This document shows, piece by piece, positions 24,532 to 36,500 of a DNA stretch of 64,000 nt. The DNA is taken from contig NC_135172.1 of assembly GCF_041146795.1 (NCBI RefSeq), positions 36,999,623 to 37,063,622 on the forward strand. Direction: 5' to 3'. Position numbers and translations under genes: made by a program. The DNA is from Maylandia zebra. Lineage: Eukaryota; Chordata; Actinopteri; Cichliformes; Cichlidae. Under the pieces are notes generated by a model, which saw only the letters and a list, made by a program, of their open reading frames with translations, did no database searches and had not been told where the DNA came from. The stretch's first letter is position 1. Every line of letters begins with the position of its first letter.

Positions 24532-26090
24532 AAATAATATAGCGAAAATGTCTCTTTAAAAAAATAATAAATAAATACAAAGATACGCGAGCACAACTTT
24601 CCAAACTGTCGCTTAACTAGAATGACGCCTGGTCGGGTAAAACGAATAGAAGTTATTTCGGTGGGCGGAGCTAATAAACAGGTGTGGGCCGGCTCAACAC
24701 AAACAACCAATAAGATTAGCCAAATAAATAGCATCAGACGCTATCGTGCATATGTTAAGCCTGAGGTTGTGACTGGAAATTTGTTACTGATACTGGCAAT
24801 ACTGTAAAGGTTTCCAGCGCTGTTATCACAGCAGCATCAGCAGAGTAATATGATCACTGCTGTTTACGTGTGACATCAGGAAGTAAGGACCCCATCTATC
24901 CGTCTGTCTGGCTACTTTTTAAAAGCCGGATCCTCAAACTGAAAGCCACTCAAGTAAAATAAACCACGGAGAGTCACAAAGACATAATTACCCGAATGGT
25001 ATTAAATTGTTCTATATTTATTTCTCCAACCATATAGAGTTTGCTGTCTGAGTTTCCAAGTCTCCAAAGCACACATGTCGGATAAAAATATTATTTTATT
25101 TATATTTTCATGAGAAATAAAGTGGAGTAAGAATGGTCTTAAAAACCAACTTGTTTTTGCATGAAACCTCTGTAACGATTTCATATTCTATCACTGATGT
25201 GAGTTTGACTCTTTAAAAGAGTTTAGACGAACCCAGCACAGCCATTACAGGTGAAGTCTGTGACTTCTAGTGTCAGAGATATCACATTTTGTCATGGGTT
25301 TGGCATGTTTGCTGGTCATAAATTTAGCCTCACCTCCCTCACTGAAGCCACCATGATGTTGTTATGGTCCAGCACCCTTCCTAGAATGGGAAGCTTGACT
25401 CCACAGTGCCATTTGAGTGTTAGTACCAGACACATAATGCAATGTGACGGCTTACAATATGTGTGGTAATAGTGAGTCATATATGTTTTTAAATAACTAA
25501 TAAGTATAAGTAAGTATTTAGAAATGTTCAAATTTATATCACATAAAACTCATAAAACAATGATAATCGGCAACTACTGTGACATCTGCTGGCCATGGTA
25601 TAAATAGTAAAAGATGGACTTGATGAAACCTTAATTTCCTTAACTATCATCTTTTTCAGTATGTCTTGACATATATTGGATTCTGATGCACGGTTACAAG
25701 AAATATTTTGAGATGGACGCACATGATCTATTGCGACAGCCCCTAAAGGGAACAGCCTAATGAAAAGGAGGAAACTTTTTATCATCATTTAATGATGGAT
25801 AAAAAATTGTGCTATGTGGGAAGTTAACAGTTTTGGGGGCATGTCAGAAGAAGTTTGTGAACCTCTGTCTCAAAGTCTGGGTGGCCTTAATTGTAGAGCA
25901 AATAAAACTGTAGAGGACCATCCAATCAGGGCGAGACTAAGAAACAGCATTTAACACTTCCTAATCATGTGAAAGAACTTCTCCTCATCCTATACTGTTT
26001 TACTGAAATACTACTACTACAATTTACTCTGGGGATTTTACTTTCTGTTGTTTATACATGAATATATCTGTGTGTACATGTAGATTTGTG
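24532..26090. other. rgl3 upstream region, no gene seen
   Basis: This holds the 5' flank of the rgl3 ATG at 24531. If the distal first exon at 28859-29047 is used, the region would be part of intron 1. No TATA box or other motif is convincing, and no coding exon was recognised. Confidence 0.35.
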
Positions 26091-26094
26091 TTTA

Positions 26095-26860
26095 TGTCTG
26101 GCCAAAACCTCACACTCTATTTAATTGGGGACCTTTTAGATTTCAGTGTTTTGAAAAGCATTACAAAATGCCACAACATTTATTATTTTCTAGACGTGCA
26201 TTAAGTGTTTTGCCAAGATCTTGTACTGATGATGCAGGAGTCAGACCACTGTCTAAAGTCTTCTCCAGCATGTCCCAAAGACACTATATTCAGGCAGGGT
26301 TGATTTAATATTAAAGACCTGACTAACCGAAGCAAACACATCATAATACTGCCCCCACAGGCTTGTACAGCAGATGCTATTCATAAGGGGGAAAACCTCA
26401 TTCAGCTCAGTTCTTATCCTAATGGGCCAGTCACACTGGAACAGGATAAATGTGGAGTCATCTGACCGTTTGACCTTTCTGTTGCTCCAGAGTCCAGTCC
26501 CTAGCAAAGTGAAAGTCTTTCCTTGCCAAACAGCCTCACTGATAAGCGGTTTTCTTAAAGCTAAACAGCTGTTTACCCCCAATCCATTTAGTTTGCTATG
26601 AGCTCTACAGTTTATTTTATGGTCTGTTTGGTTTTCTGATTGATGCAGGCTTAAAATCGGACACTTCTGAAACAGACGATCATCTCTTCCACGACAACAG
26701 GAGGCAGCTTCTGAAATTGTGGTTTTAAAATATTTTTAAAAAATGTTTAAAAAGTTAGTCACTGCATCAGTCAGGGTTAACTAACCAGTTCCCACCCGAA
26801 GAATGTTAATCGCTGCAGTAATTATTTAATGGAAGCCTCCCACCAAATGATGACTTCTTG
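26095..26860 (-). mobile_element. Decayed Tc1-like DNA transposon
   Basis: On the minus strand this resembles a second fish Tc1-like transposase family. Recognisable blocks are TCTTCTCCAGCATGTCCCAA, CTGCCCCCACAGGCTTGTAC, GGAACAGGATAAAT and CAGCCTCACTGATAAGCGG (plus-strand wording). It starts with a GGCCAAAACCTCA-like end at about 26100. Internal deletions and stop codons leave no functional transposase. The identification relies on remembered consensus sequence. Confidence 0.6.
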
Positions 26861-26869
26861 TTGGCCACC

Positions 26870-28730
26870 TACGTATATGTAGGTGTGTATGCATATGTAT
26901 TCATATATAAGAATGTGTATATATTTTTATTTTCCTTTTCTTATTTTTTTGTTTTCTTGACAATAAAGGCATCCAATTCGAGATAAACAGGGATTGTTTT
27001 GAACTGTGAATCATATAGACTCCAGTAGATACAGAGCTGTAAATAGACATAAACGCTCCTTTTAAACAGGCCCAAGTGCTTTCCACTTGCTTCATCTTCT
27101 TTGAGGAAATATTATTTTTTTGTTTTTGGAAAATGTTAAGGGAAGATTGATCTTGCAAATGCAAAGCTAATTCTAGGCCAGTGTGAAAAAACTAGAAACA
27201 ATGCAGTCACACCATAAAAGAATCCAGTCAGGACAGTTTTTCCCCAAGAGCTTAATGTCGTGTTAAAGGCGCGGTGACATACCACAAAGACAGGTCGTAG
27301 TTCTAAAAATATGTGTGCGATTTAAAAAGAAAAGGTACAAAACAGCGATAGGCATCTACGTATTAAAACCAAAGAAATTCTTTCATATGAATTTGGAGAC
27401 AAACTGACAAATGAGCAAAACACAAGCTGAGCGGATGGAGCATCTTCAGTCAGGCTTCTGTCATTGATCATTAAGCCCAAAAGGAAGAATGAGCTTTTTG
27501 TTTGCCTAATGAGTTTCACTCTCATTCACTCTCACAAAGCCACCCTCTATTTCGAAAGAGGCTAAACAAAAATGTGGAGAAACAGAGGAAGGGGAGACCT
27601 CAATTACTTCTAATTAGACACAATAAATGGTGATGTGATGGCAGGCAGGCAACAAGTAAAACCCAGCCTACAAACAGTTAACGATGACTGCTTTGAAAAA
27701 CACGCATGATCAAAAGGCTTTTTCTTTGGTCTGAAATGTGATATATTTTCTGGAGAGTCTAATGCACTGTAGTTCTTCCTTAGTTTTACTAAAAGGCTAT
27801 TGTTAGTGATGACGTCATGACTGTAAAAACAACGGGACAATAGCTGAACTCACCCCACCCATGAACACACACACACACGCACACACACAGGACACAGGAT
27901 TTTTAAGTAATCAGTTTAAAACTATTATATTTGACTTCTTTCTTAGATATCAGTAAGTTCTTGTTTTCCAGTTTTATCCCAGTCATCCATGATAGTTAGA
28001 AAGAATATTAGGTTTGGTTGTTGGCAACATTAACCTGAGATATAGGAACCTGTAACAGGCAACTTCTATTAATGTTTCACAATGATTCAAAGAAAAATGA
28101 ACCTTTAATGAAAAATAATTAATTCCAGTTTGAAACTGATGGATCAGTCTTTGCATAAATAACTTCCTTTCTTCTCTAGAAATTGAATATATTTTGCTGG
28201 TTACACAAAACAAAGAATATGGAGAAACTTAAGTCTCCTGAGAGTGAACGGTGCTTTTCTAAAACATATTTTGCTAAATGGTGTGAACTATCTTAACAGT
28301 TAATCATTAATGAAAAGTCTTGCAGATCATTGTTTTTATCAGCTGTGGGTTATTACATAAACTGGCAGGGCTGGCAGGGCCTTGCCACTACACAGGACTC
28401 TTTAGCAATAATGGACTGTAAGTGCTTTTACAGCTCAGTGCAACTTCGTGATTGCAGAATCTAACAAATGTTATAGGTAATTCATTTATTTATGTTGTGT
28501 ACTGGTTTTGTTTACTATTGCTTACAATCCAAATCTCAGTTGAGTTGAATAAAGGCATATAAATCTCAAAATGTAATAATATTATAGATTATATTTCATG
28601 TAATGTTCTAGTGAGTCATATTATATAGAAATCATACCTTGTGTTTTCTATTCAGAAAATAAACGGCATTTTTGAACTGGGGTTACTGATGTTTTGGGTT
28701 AGTTTCACTATTGACTTTCAGGAGGTTCAC
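26870..28730. other. Intergenic or intronic DNA, no gene recognised
   Basis: AT-rich sequence with a short interrupted (CA)n run near 27868-27890. No exon was supported. Confidence 0.4.
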
Positions 28731-28858
28731 CTGAACTATTTAGATGAAAATGTAAAACACAGTTGTTGACAGTGCACCAAGAATAGCACCCCACTATTGC
28801 ATAAAGCTGAGCGTGACACCAGCCTTTTCTCAACATTGCTACAAAACTCCAAACTCAC

Positions 28859-29047
28859 CTCACACTGTCCATCGGTGTCCAAAAACTGGAAACTCCTTAG
28901 CCACACTCCAGGCTCCGTGTTCATGTGAACGCCCATGCACTGACTCTGCCTCAGCCAAAGCAGCCTCTTCATCCTGCCAACCCTGCTGCGGAGGCTGCGG
29001 GGTTCCCCGGCATCACTGCCTCCACACACAGGCAGGATGGTCCTCAT
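28859..29047 (-). CDS. Candidate alternative first coding exon of rgl3
   Basis: A 63-codon open segment on the minus strand starts at ATG 29047 and ends TGTGAG at a strong donor (GAG|GTGAGT). It ends in phase 0, the phase required to join rgl3 exon 2 at 23050 (GAC CCG GTT...). The predicted junction reads [19 protein letters not shown]. It is noticeably more GC- and CpG-rich than its surroundings. Internal methionine MKRLLWLRQSQ could also initiate. RalGDS paralogues are known to use alternative N-termini, so a distal promoter is plausible. It could instead be an exon of another gene or chance, since I do not recognise the protein segment. Confidence 0.4.
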
Positions 29048-31180
29048 GTTTTGGCTCTGTGCCGGTCACGCTACAGGCCCACGCACACCTCGTCAGACCT
29101 CTCCCACACCTGATGCCTCATCTGTGTCATGGAGGAGAGCGTGAAAACAACCACCACACATTTACAGTCATTTAAAGTTTATTCTAGAGCGGCTAACACT
29201 GTAGTACTGCTTGATACCTCTGATATCCAGCCATTTTAAAATCTATTAAACAGACCAGTGCTAAAAACTGGAATAACGGTAGCTGAATAAAATCATATTC
29301 AACAGAAAACAGCACTGCACTATGACATAAAACATTTTAATTTGATTAATTCACTTCTTAATGAAATACATCTATCTGTTCTTCTATAGCATAAAAAAAC
29401 AGAAAGAACTATAAGAAAGCATTAAGATATGGGGCATTTATCTTGAATTAATTTAAGTTTAATAAAATAAAACTGACCCAATACTGAGTGTATACATGAA
29501 ATGCGCCAGTGTTTGCTTTGTTAAAATGACACTGCTTACATTTTTGGAATCATACTGATTTTTTAAAAGCTGCCTATCTTCTATTAAAAAGGCTTTTAAT
29601 GGGCACATAAGACAATAAACAAAAACATGAACACTGAGTGACATATTACTTTCATTTTGACCATTCAATATTTCTCTAATAAGGTACAAAATTAACATAT
29701 TGAAACACCTGCAAGATGCAGAAAATGCGTCGGCCACAGAATCTCCAAGAAAAATCTTCATCAGTCTGATATTAAATACGATCACATCTACACAAAGCAA
29801 AGAAAACGACAGTCACTTACTGCTTCTCAGTAATCCTTGTTCAGAGCTGCACTTGTCCAACCAGAATACTCATTTAGAGCAGTGTGAAACTTGCAAGGAA
29901 GAGACTCTGGTATTTATCACCGAGGGCTGATTGTTCTTTGTGTTTGTGGGTGGATGATGCCCTGCGCATGTACGTACGTGTGTGTACGTGTGTGTATGTG
30001 TGAGTATGTGTGTGTGTGTTGGAATGGCCTCCTCCTTGTTTGGCTGTACTCTCTGTGATATGTAATTATGTCCCATTTTAATCGTTTCTCACAAAAATTC
30101 ACTGCCTTCTTTTCCCCCCCCTCAGCCATGGATAGAAATAAGCACCTCTGCTGCAGAAATGTAAAAAAAACCCAAAAAACGTGCCCTTTTTTTGTTAAAC
30201 AGTGCAAATTGCCATGAATTCATTTTGACTGATGAGAGTTTGGTGGTAAAATGCCAAGCCCTTAAATAATTCTTCTTACCTAGGAATGTATTATTTCGCA
30301 TTTGAAAGGCAAGGCAAGCATGCAGTCACACCTAAAGCCTCCACTAACAGCTGAGGCATGTTCAACAGAAAGCATTTTTGGCATAAGATGCTGAAGAATC
30401 GAGCCTACACTTGTGGCAGTGATTCAAATTCTGCAGCAGAAGGAGCATGCCTGTCTCCTCTCACGAACTGGTTGGTAAAGGCAAAAAGGCAGCGATAAAG
30501 CAGACATACATGTGTAGATTTCAGGAAGCTGAGGAGACAAGCCCCCGTCAGAAATTTAGATTCTTAATAAAATTAAGGAAGCAGAGGAATTATTGAGAAG
30601 AAATGGGCAGTGCAGGAATGGGCAGCTCTTTTACTAGAAAATATGAATTCTGTGTTTATAATGCAGCGCTTTTTGGTAATAAACATCCTTAAACACACGC
30701 AATGTTGTGATGTCAGTCAGCAGCTGTATAGCCTTTCCGCTGCAACCATGCACAGACGACCAGAAGAGCTGATAGCCATGAAAGAGCCAGAAAGAAAAAC
30801 AAGGAAGTCTAATATTAGGACATCTTTTCTCTAGAAAGTCTAAAAAACAAGTGAGCCACTTTGTCAAAGTACTGCTGCTACTTCCCTGGCTAAACCTTAA
30901 AAACAACAAAGCAGAGATATGCATGATTCCTAATAAATAAATACATAAAGTGCAATTAACATTGACATGAATAGATGCCAACTTTAAGAGGTTACCTTCT
31001 CAAATTGTCTAAAAGTAGCCTGGTGCAGTATTGTCTCCTTATGCTCTGACTTCCTCAAATGGAACCAAGCAAACATAAATGAGGACTGAAGAGCAAATTG
31101 TGCGTCTGCCTTGATGTATCAAAGCCAATTTACAGAAAGAAACCTGGAGCATAATTAAGCAAAACCAACTGCAGTCTATG
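29048..31180. other. Intergenic DNA, no gene recognised
   Basis: Contains a GT-rich simple stretch at about 29970-30020 and AT-rich sequence otherwise. No exon was supported. Confidence 0.4.
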
Positions 31181-31379
31181 TTGAACTGTTACCTGGTGCC
31201 TGATTATATGGGTCATTGGCATTAATAAGAACATTCCTACCACATATTGATGCATAAAATAGATACATTTGTGCAGATTCACTTGAATGTGGCAAAGGAA
31301 GTGTCTGATGCTTAAAATATCACTATAGTAGAAATATTTTGTGTAATATTTTTTGACGGTGGGAGAAAGCACAGTTCCT

Positions 31380-32090
31380 AAAGACTTAATCAGGGTGGCA
31401 TGAGTGCCCAGCATTCTCTAGTGGGCCCTGTGATCACTGTAGAGCCTGTGGCCAACAGAATAGCAGAATTGATGGGTTCAGACCTGTGCTTTTCACAGAG
31501 ACCAGGGTCACCACACCAAGAGCACATGTAGTAGATGTGAAAGGGTCTGGAGAAGCTGTGGAGAATGTTATGCTGTCTGAACCATCGTTCAGCGTGACCA
31601 CTTTGGTGGTGCGTCAATGATGGTTTGGGGAGGCATAACCATAGATGGACACACAGACCTCGACAGGCAACAGGTTGAACTTCAGACTATCCGGAAACTC
31701 AGTGATGCCCTGGAGGAGAGGTCCAAAAAACCATCCATCATGTCATTAGGAGCATGCCCTGACATTGTCACAAAGGCTTACAGGCACATAAGAGCCTGAG
31801 TTGTTGCAATGAAATTTCGGTAAAAAGGACAAGCCTACTGCATCGTGTTTTCTCTTAGAATTTCAGGGTCTCTTTGAATTTAGCCATCTGTAAGTTGCTA
31901 TTTTTAATTTCCACCAAATGACGTGGCATCATTTCATTTGAACATTACCCAGTCCATATCAGTACAGATATCCATTGTGATTTTTCCCCCACTGAGATCT
32001 GGTGTATTTCTCTGTTACTGCTTATCCTGGTGAACTAAACCAACGGCCTTCTCCGTGTTCCTTTAATGTTTTTGAGCAGTGAATATAGAA
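31380..32090 (+). mobile_element. Decayed Tc1-like DNA transposon
   Basis: On the plus strand, a frame around 31588-31650 reads HFGGASMMVWGGITIDGHTD, which matches the second catalytic block of Tc1-like transposases (FGGGSVMVWGGI in intact members). The 3' part ends near 32090 with TTCCTTTAATGTTTTTGAGC, a typical end for this family. Stop codons and deletions break the reading frame, and the third catalytic region is largely missing. The left end was not found confidently. Confidence 0.65.
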
Positions 32091-32094
32091 TAAA

Positions 32095-33300
32095 TCACTG
32101 TGGGAATGTATGGTTAAAATGTGATTAGTAGCTAAAGTGCTTTTTGTGTTCGGTAAGACCAGAGAAGTGCTATAGAAATTCCAGTACATAACAATAACTT
32201 TAGGTATAGGCTAATGTAATGTTTCAGATGAACTCAAAGTGCATAAGTCTGTGAAAAAACTCTCTAAATAAATGTTCTCAGGAGCTTTTATTAGTCCATC
32301 CATAACAACAAACAGAGGCTTAGTACTAATTGCATAATTGTGCTGGGATCAAATACGCATTCAGATAGTTAAGCTACGCTCTAAGTCAGATTTATTTTGT
32401 TTCCAGTATCACAAAATCCCCTTTATATTATCTTCCAAACATCATATAAGTTCTAACAGCTTCTATTCCCGCATAAAATATACTGAAATGTAGATAAACT
32501 TAGTTTTAGAGAGCAATGGATAAAAAAGACATGAACAAGCAGTCAAAAAACTTCAGCAAAACTTATAAAATGAACACAACCTGAGCCATGTTAGGCACAA
32601 TGTTTTATCACAGTTGTCCTTATTCTAACCTTTTTTGGAGCACACACACATATATACACAAAAACCTAATAACTGTGCTCAGAGAGCTTTTGTTCACAGC
32701 ACAGAGTTGTCTTTCTGGTTGCTTTTGGTACGTCATTCAATCACTGCTGCTGACCTAGCCCTGTGCGAGACACTGAGACATTCACTGTGGTTATTATCTG
32801 ACATGTTGGTATGGAGATGTATTATTCAGTCTACTCAACCAGTGGTTAAGAAGAGAAGCAACAAACACTGTCTGAGATGCCAATCGTTGCAGAGATAGTT
32901 CAGGTGTACGCACTTTAGGGAGGGTTCATATTCACATCTGTAACTTATAGCAGGACAAAGCAAGTTTGATGTAATTCAAGCATGAATAAAGGCTGGATTC
33001 GTCACAAGTATTGGCTTTCAGAAGGCTACTATACTTTGGGTTTGTTAGATAAAACCGACAACTTTCATTGTTTCTAACAACAGGAAAATAACAACATTAA
33101 CAACTAAGGAGTTGCTAGTTACTGGGTTCTATTCCACACACTATACAGGGAGTTATGGTAAAAAGAATAAAAACTAAAAACAGTATTTTTTCATTGGCTT
33201 CCAGGAAGGCTCAGGGTGAAATGTGAGCTCAAAAAACAGAGGTGGGGTAGAGTGTGTTGGTGCAACAGTGACACCTGACTATTGCCAAAACAAACCCAGT
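32095..33300. other. Intergenic DNA, no gene recognised
   Basis: AT-rich, with no supported exon. The right end adjoins the odad3 3' UTR. Confidence 0.4.
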
Positions 33301-33344
33301 TACACAATAAGTATAGACACGAAGCATCAATTTATGAAAATCAT

Positions 33345-33350
33345 TTAATA
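33345..33350 (-). terminator. Candidate odad3 poly(A) signal
   Basis: ATTAAA on the minus strand about 180 bp after the odad3 stop codon. It is a common variant poly(A) signal; use is inferred. Confidence 0.35.
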
Positions 33351-33528
33351 CTGTTATACTGTTAAAATACATGTTTTCATTTACAGTACACTAAATATCT
33401 TTATAGCACCGGCTAAGACACAAAATAACAATTACAGAGGTGAAACAATTGTGGTGGAAAGTCTTGGACACAATCATCCCATTTTATATTTCATGTTTTT
33501 GGGAGACATTGAGGATTGTGTTGTCGCT

Positions 33529-36500
33529 TTATAACTTGCCCTTCTTCTTCATCATCTTCATCTTGGTCTTTCTCTTGGAGTGGGAGTCAATGATTAGCTG
33601 AGACTGAAGCTTCAGCGCTTCACGCGTGATGACCTTAGCTTTGCCCTCGTCAGTCTCATTCTCTGCAACAGAAGCGGTGAAGTAAGTAGGGACAGTATGC
33701 AGTCATTACTGTTGGTGTGTAAAAGGATACCAACTTACTGTCATGGAGGGGGTCATGTGCTTGATCCACAGGTGGTTTGGCTCTGGTGATGTATGCTGAC
33801 AGTTTTTCTTCACTTCTTATGTACAACTAATAAAGAAACATCAAGTCAGAAATTAAGATGTTTTTTTAAACACTAAAAATCTCAAATTCCATTAAAAATC
33901 TGTGAGTCATAAGCCCTGCCCACATTTAAAGCAATTCACTTACTGGCTTGTGCCTTCTTCAGTGTGTAGAGATACAAAGATAGCAACATAAGATTATAGT
34001 TTCATTCTCTACAGGTGTGCAACACTAAACACATGCATCCTTTTCTGTTTTTTATGTCACCAGGGGGAACAATGAGTACAACATTTCTGTAACCTTGCAA
34101 GTCACCTCCCAAAATTATTCAATTGATAAATAAAGGGACACTGCCCTGTAAGATCGCAGCTATCATAGGGTGAAAGACTGTTAAGGTTGTACCCTGATAA
34201 ATAAAACATCAAAGTCCACATTCCTAACAGGTGGACATGTAAAAAAAAACTCTTTGAAAAAAAGTACATGTTTATAAAAACGAAGTTCAAAAATCTTTTT
34301 TTCATGCCTAAAGATGATCAAAAATACTTAAGAAAAAAATCCTGATTGAGGTTGTCATAATTCATACATGAAAGGGTTAAGTGTAGTGAGCATGTCAGCA
34401 TTCTCAGGTTTGGCCTGTGCTTTGATGCAGTGTTTCCTGCTGCAGAAAACAGATGTTATGTTGATGCAGATGATCTTAATTAATGTTAAGAATAATTCAG
34501 CTCAGCCTAACAGCACCAGATCTTACATCCTTCAGAAAAAACAAAACAAAAATAACCTTTTTTATATTTAAAAATATTAATACAATTTAACTAATATAAT
34601 TTGATATTTTATACTTGTTTAAAAAATAATATGGAAATAGTAATAACCTTGAAATAAGGTGTCGTAAACCGCCTCTTTTATCACTGTGACAGAAAATGGG
34701 ATGGCTATCATTAGCTTTCAGCAAGATGCCTAATCTAGACAGATCATCTGCTTACATACATTTGTACTGTAGTCTGCTTGCATTAATGATGATTGCAGTA
34801 ACAAGTGTTGCTGTTTCAATTTTTCAAAAGTTTTTTGTAATGAAATGATTTGATTTACTCAATGAATCATTGCAGCCCTTTTAAATACAGTGAATAAGTT
34901 AGTTAAAAGCTTATTGAAATTTAACCACCTTATCACATAATACCAGCTACTTGTTTTATATTATCCAATATGATTCTTAACATAGCCCATGTGTTAGCAG
35001 TGGTTACTAGGCTTATGTATGTCTACAACATTAACCCTCTCAGGACCAAATTAAGTTTTTTGTTGCTAATGCACAACCAAGTCCTGCAGTGGTACTTCTG
35101 AGTAAAAAAACCTCATAAAATATGTATGTGGGGTAATCAGGTTGTTAGGTCTTAACTGTTGCAAATCTGCAACGTCTGCCTGGAGAGGGTTAACTTGCAA
35201 AAGCTAAGATGAACAGACTGATCTTTGCCACACTTCAAATTCTCCTTTAGTAGAGGTACAAAGGAAAGCCAAGTAAAGTTCAACTGCACCAGCCAGGCAA
35301 ATAAGGCTGGACTGATTTCCAAATTATCAGCTCAGAGTTGCGTCAGTTACAAAGATCGTACCATTTAAAAACGGACCTGTGACCCATATTATCAATGTCA
35401 TGTTTGAATGTCAGGCAGACTGTTGCATGTTTCCTGTCCTCATATTCTCAAAGTGAGAAGGTGCTGTTGAGTGTTCAGTCAAGAACAAACACTTCAGGTG
35501 CCTCTAATGGTTACCTTTCCATCCTGATAAGTAAAGCAAAGAAAGCACAGCAGCTTTTACACAGCAGCTTTTACACAGCTTTATGTAAGCTGTGAAAAGC
35601 TCAAGCTCAGACAGTGTTTAAATTTCAAACTGTGACAGTCTAATTATTACAAGTTGTCTGACAATGTTCCCAAACGTTTTCCTGTTAATAGCTCTGATCA
35701 GGTGACTCTCAGCTCTTCAAAGGCACCTGTTCATAAGTGTTATACTATATACGTATAATGTTCTAACATTCTCTGTTAATAGAGACACCATGTGCAATGC
35801 AATCAATGTTGTGCCCATGCCTTTCCCACTCTGACTACTACATCTTTGCTAGAACTACCTCTGCAAATGTCAACCATGTTTTCTATATCCCATCCAGACT
35901 CAGGACCAATGTTCCCTCTAAGCTGCGCATGTGCGCAATTGCACACTGCTGGCACAGTCTCTGCACACAAAAAATCTGCCTTGTGCACAAAAAAAATCTA
36001 ACCTGAATTGCATTGAATCATGCGATTTACATTTGTATATACCGAACTAAACAACGTGGTTGACAGGCTATGACAGCGTCCTTATGTGCCGACACCGGTG
36101 TTTTAGCTAGCAAAGTGGCGTGGCTGATAAGGAGTGAAGCCGTTAATGACAACGTGTACAACCACTGGAGATGTGAGCAGGACAGACGGAACAATTGACG
36201 GGAAAAGTGTGGACTTTATACCAGTTTTTAAATTGTGTTAATAGGCCACGTTATACCAGAGGGATTCAGTGCTGGCGTGACCACACGTCTGCTGTTGCTC
36301 ACAGTGGTCCAAGGGACCGCTCAGGGAGTTTGTGTGTTCGCTCAGACACATGAAAAATTAGAGGAAACATTGCTCAGGACCTGTCTTTAAAATAGCCGTG
36401 TTGCTACAGAGGGCCTTTGTCTCACCTTGTTTTTTTCCAGCTCCTTCATTATACCAGCCACATCCTTCCCCTGAAGTTCTTTGTGCAGTGACAATAATTT

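Noticed and set aside
28813-29175. Plus-strand 120-codon Cys-rich open frame
   Set aside because: It is the antisense of the GC-rich candidate rgl3 exon, whose minus-strand reading ends at a proper splice donor. The plus frame has no such support.
29870-30207. Thr/His-rich open frames near 30 kb
   Set aside because: They are translations of a degenerate GT/CA simple repeat.
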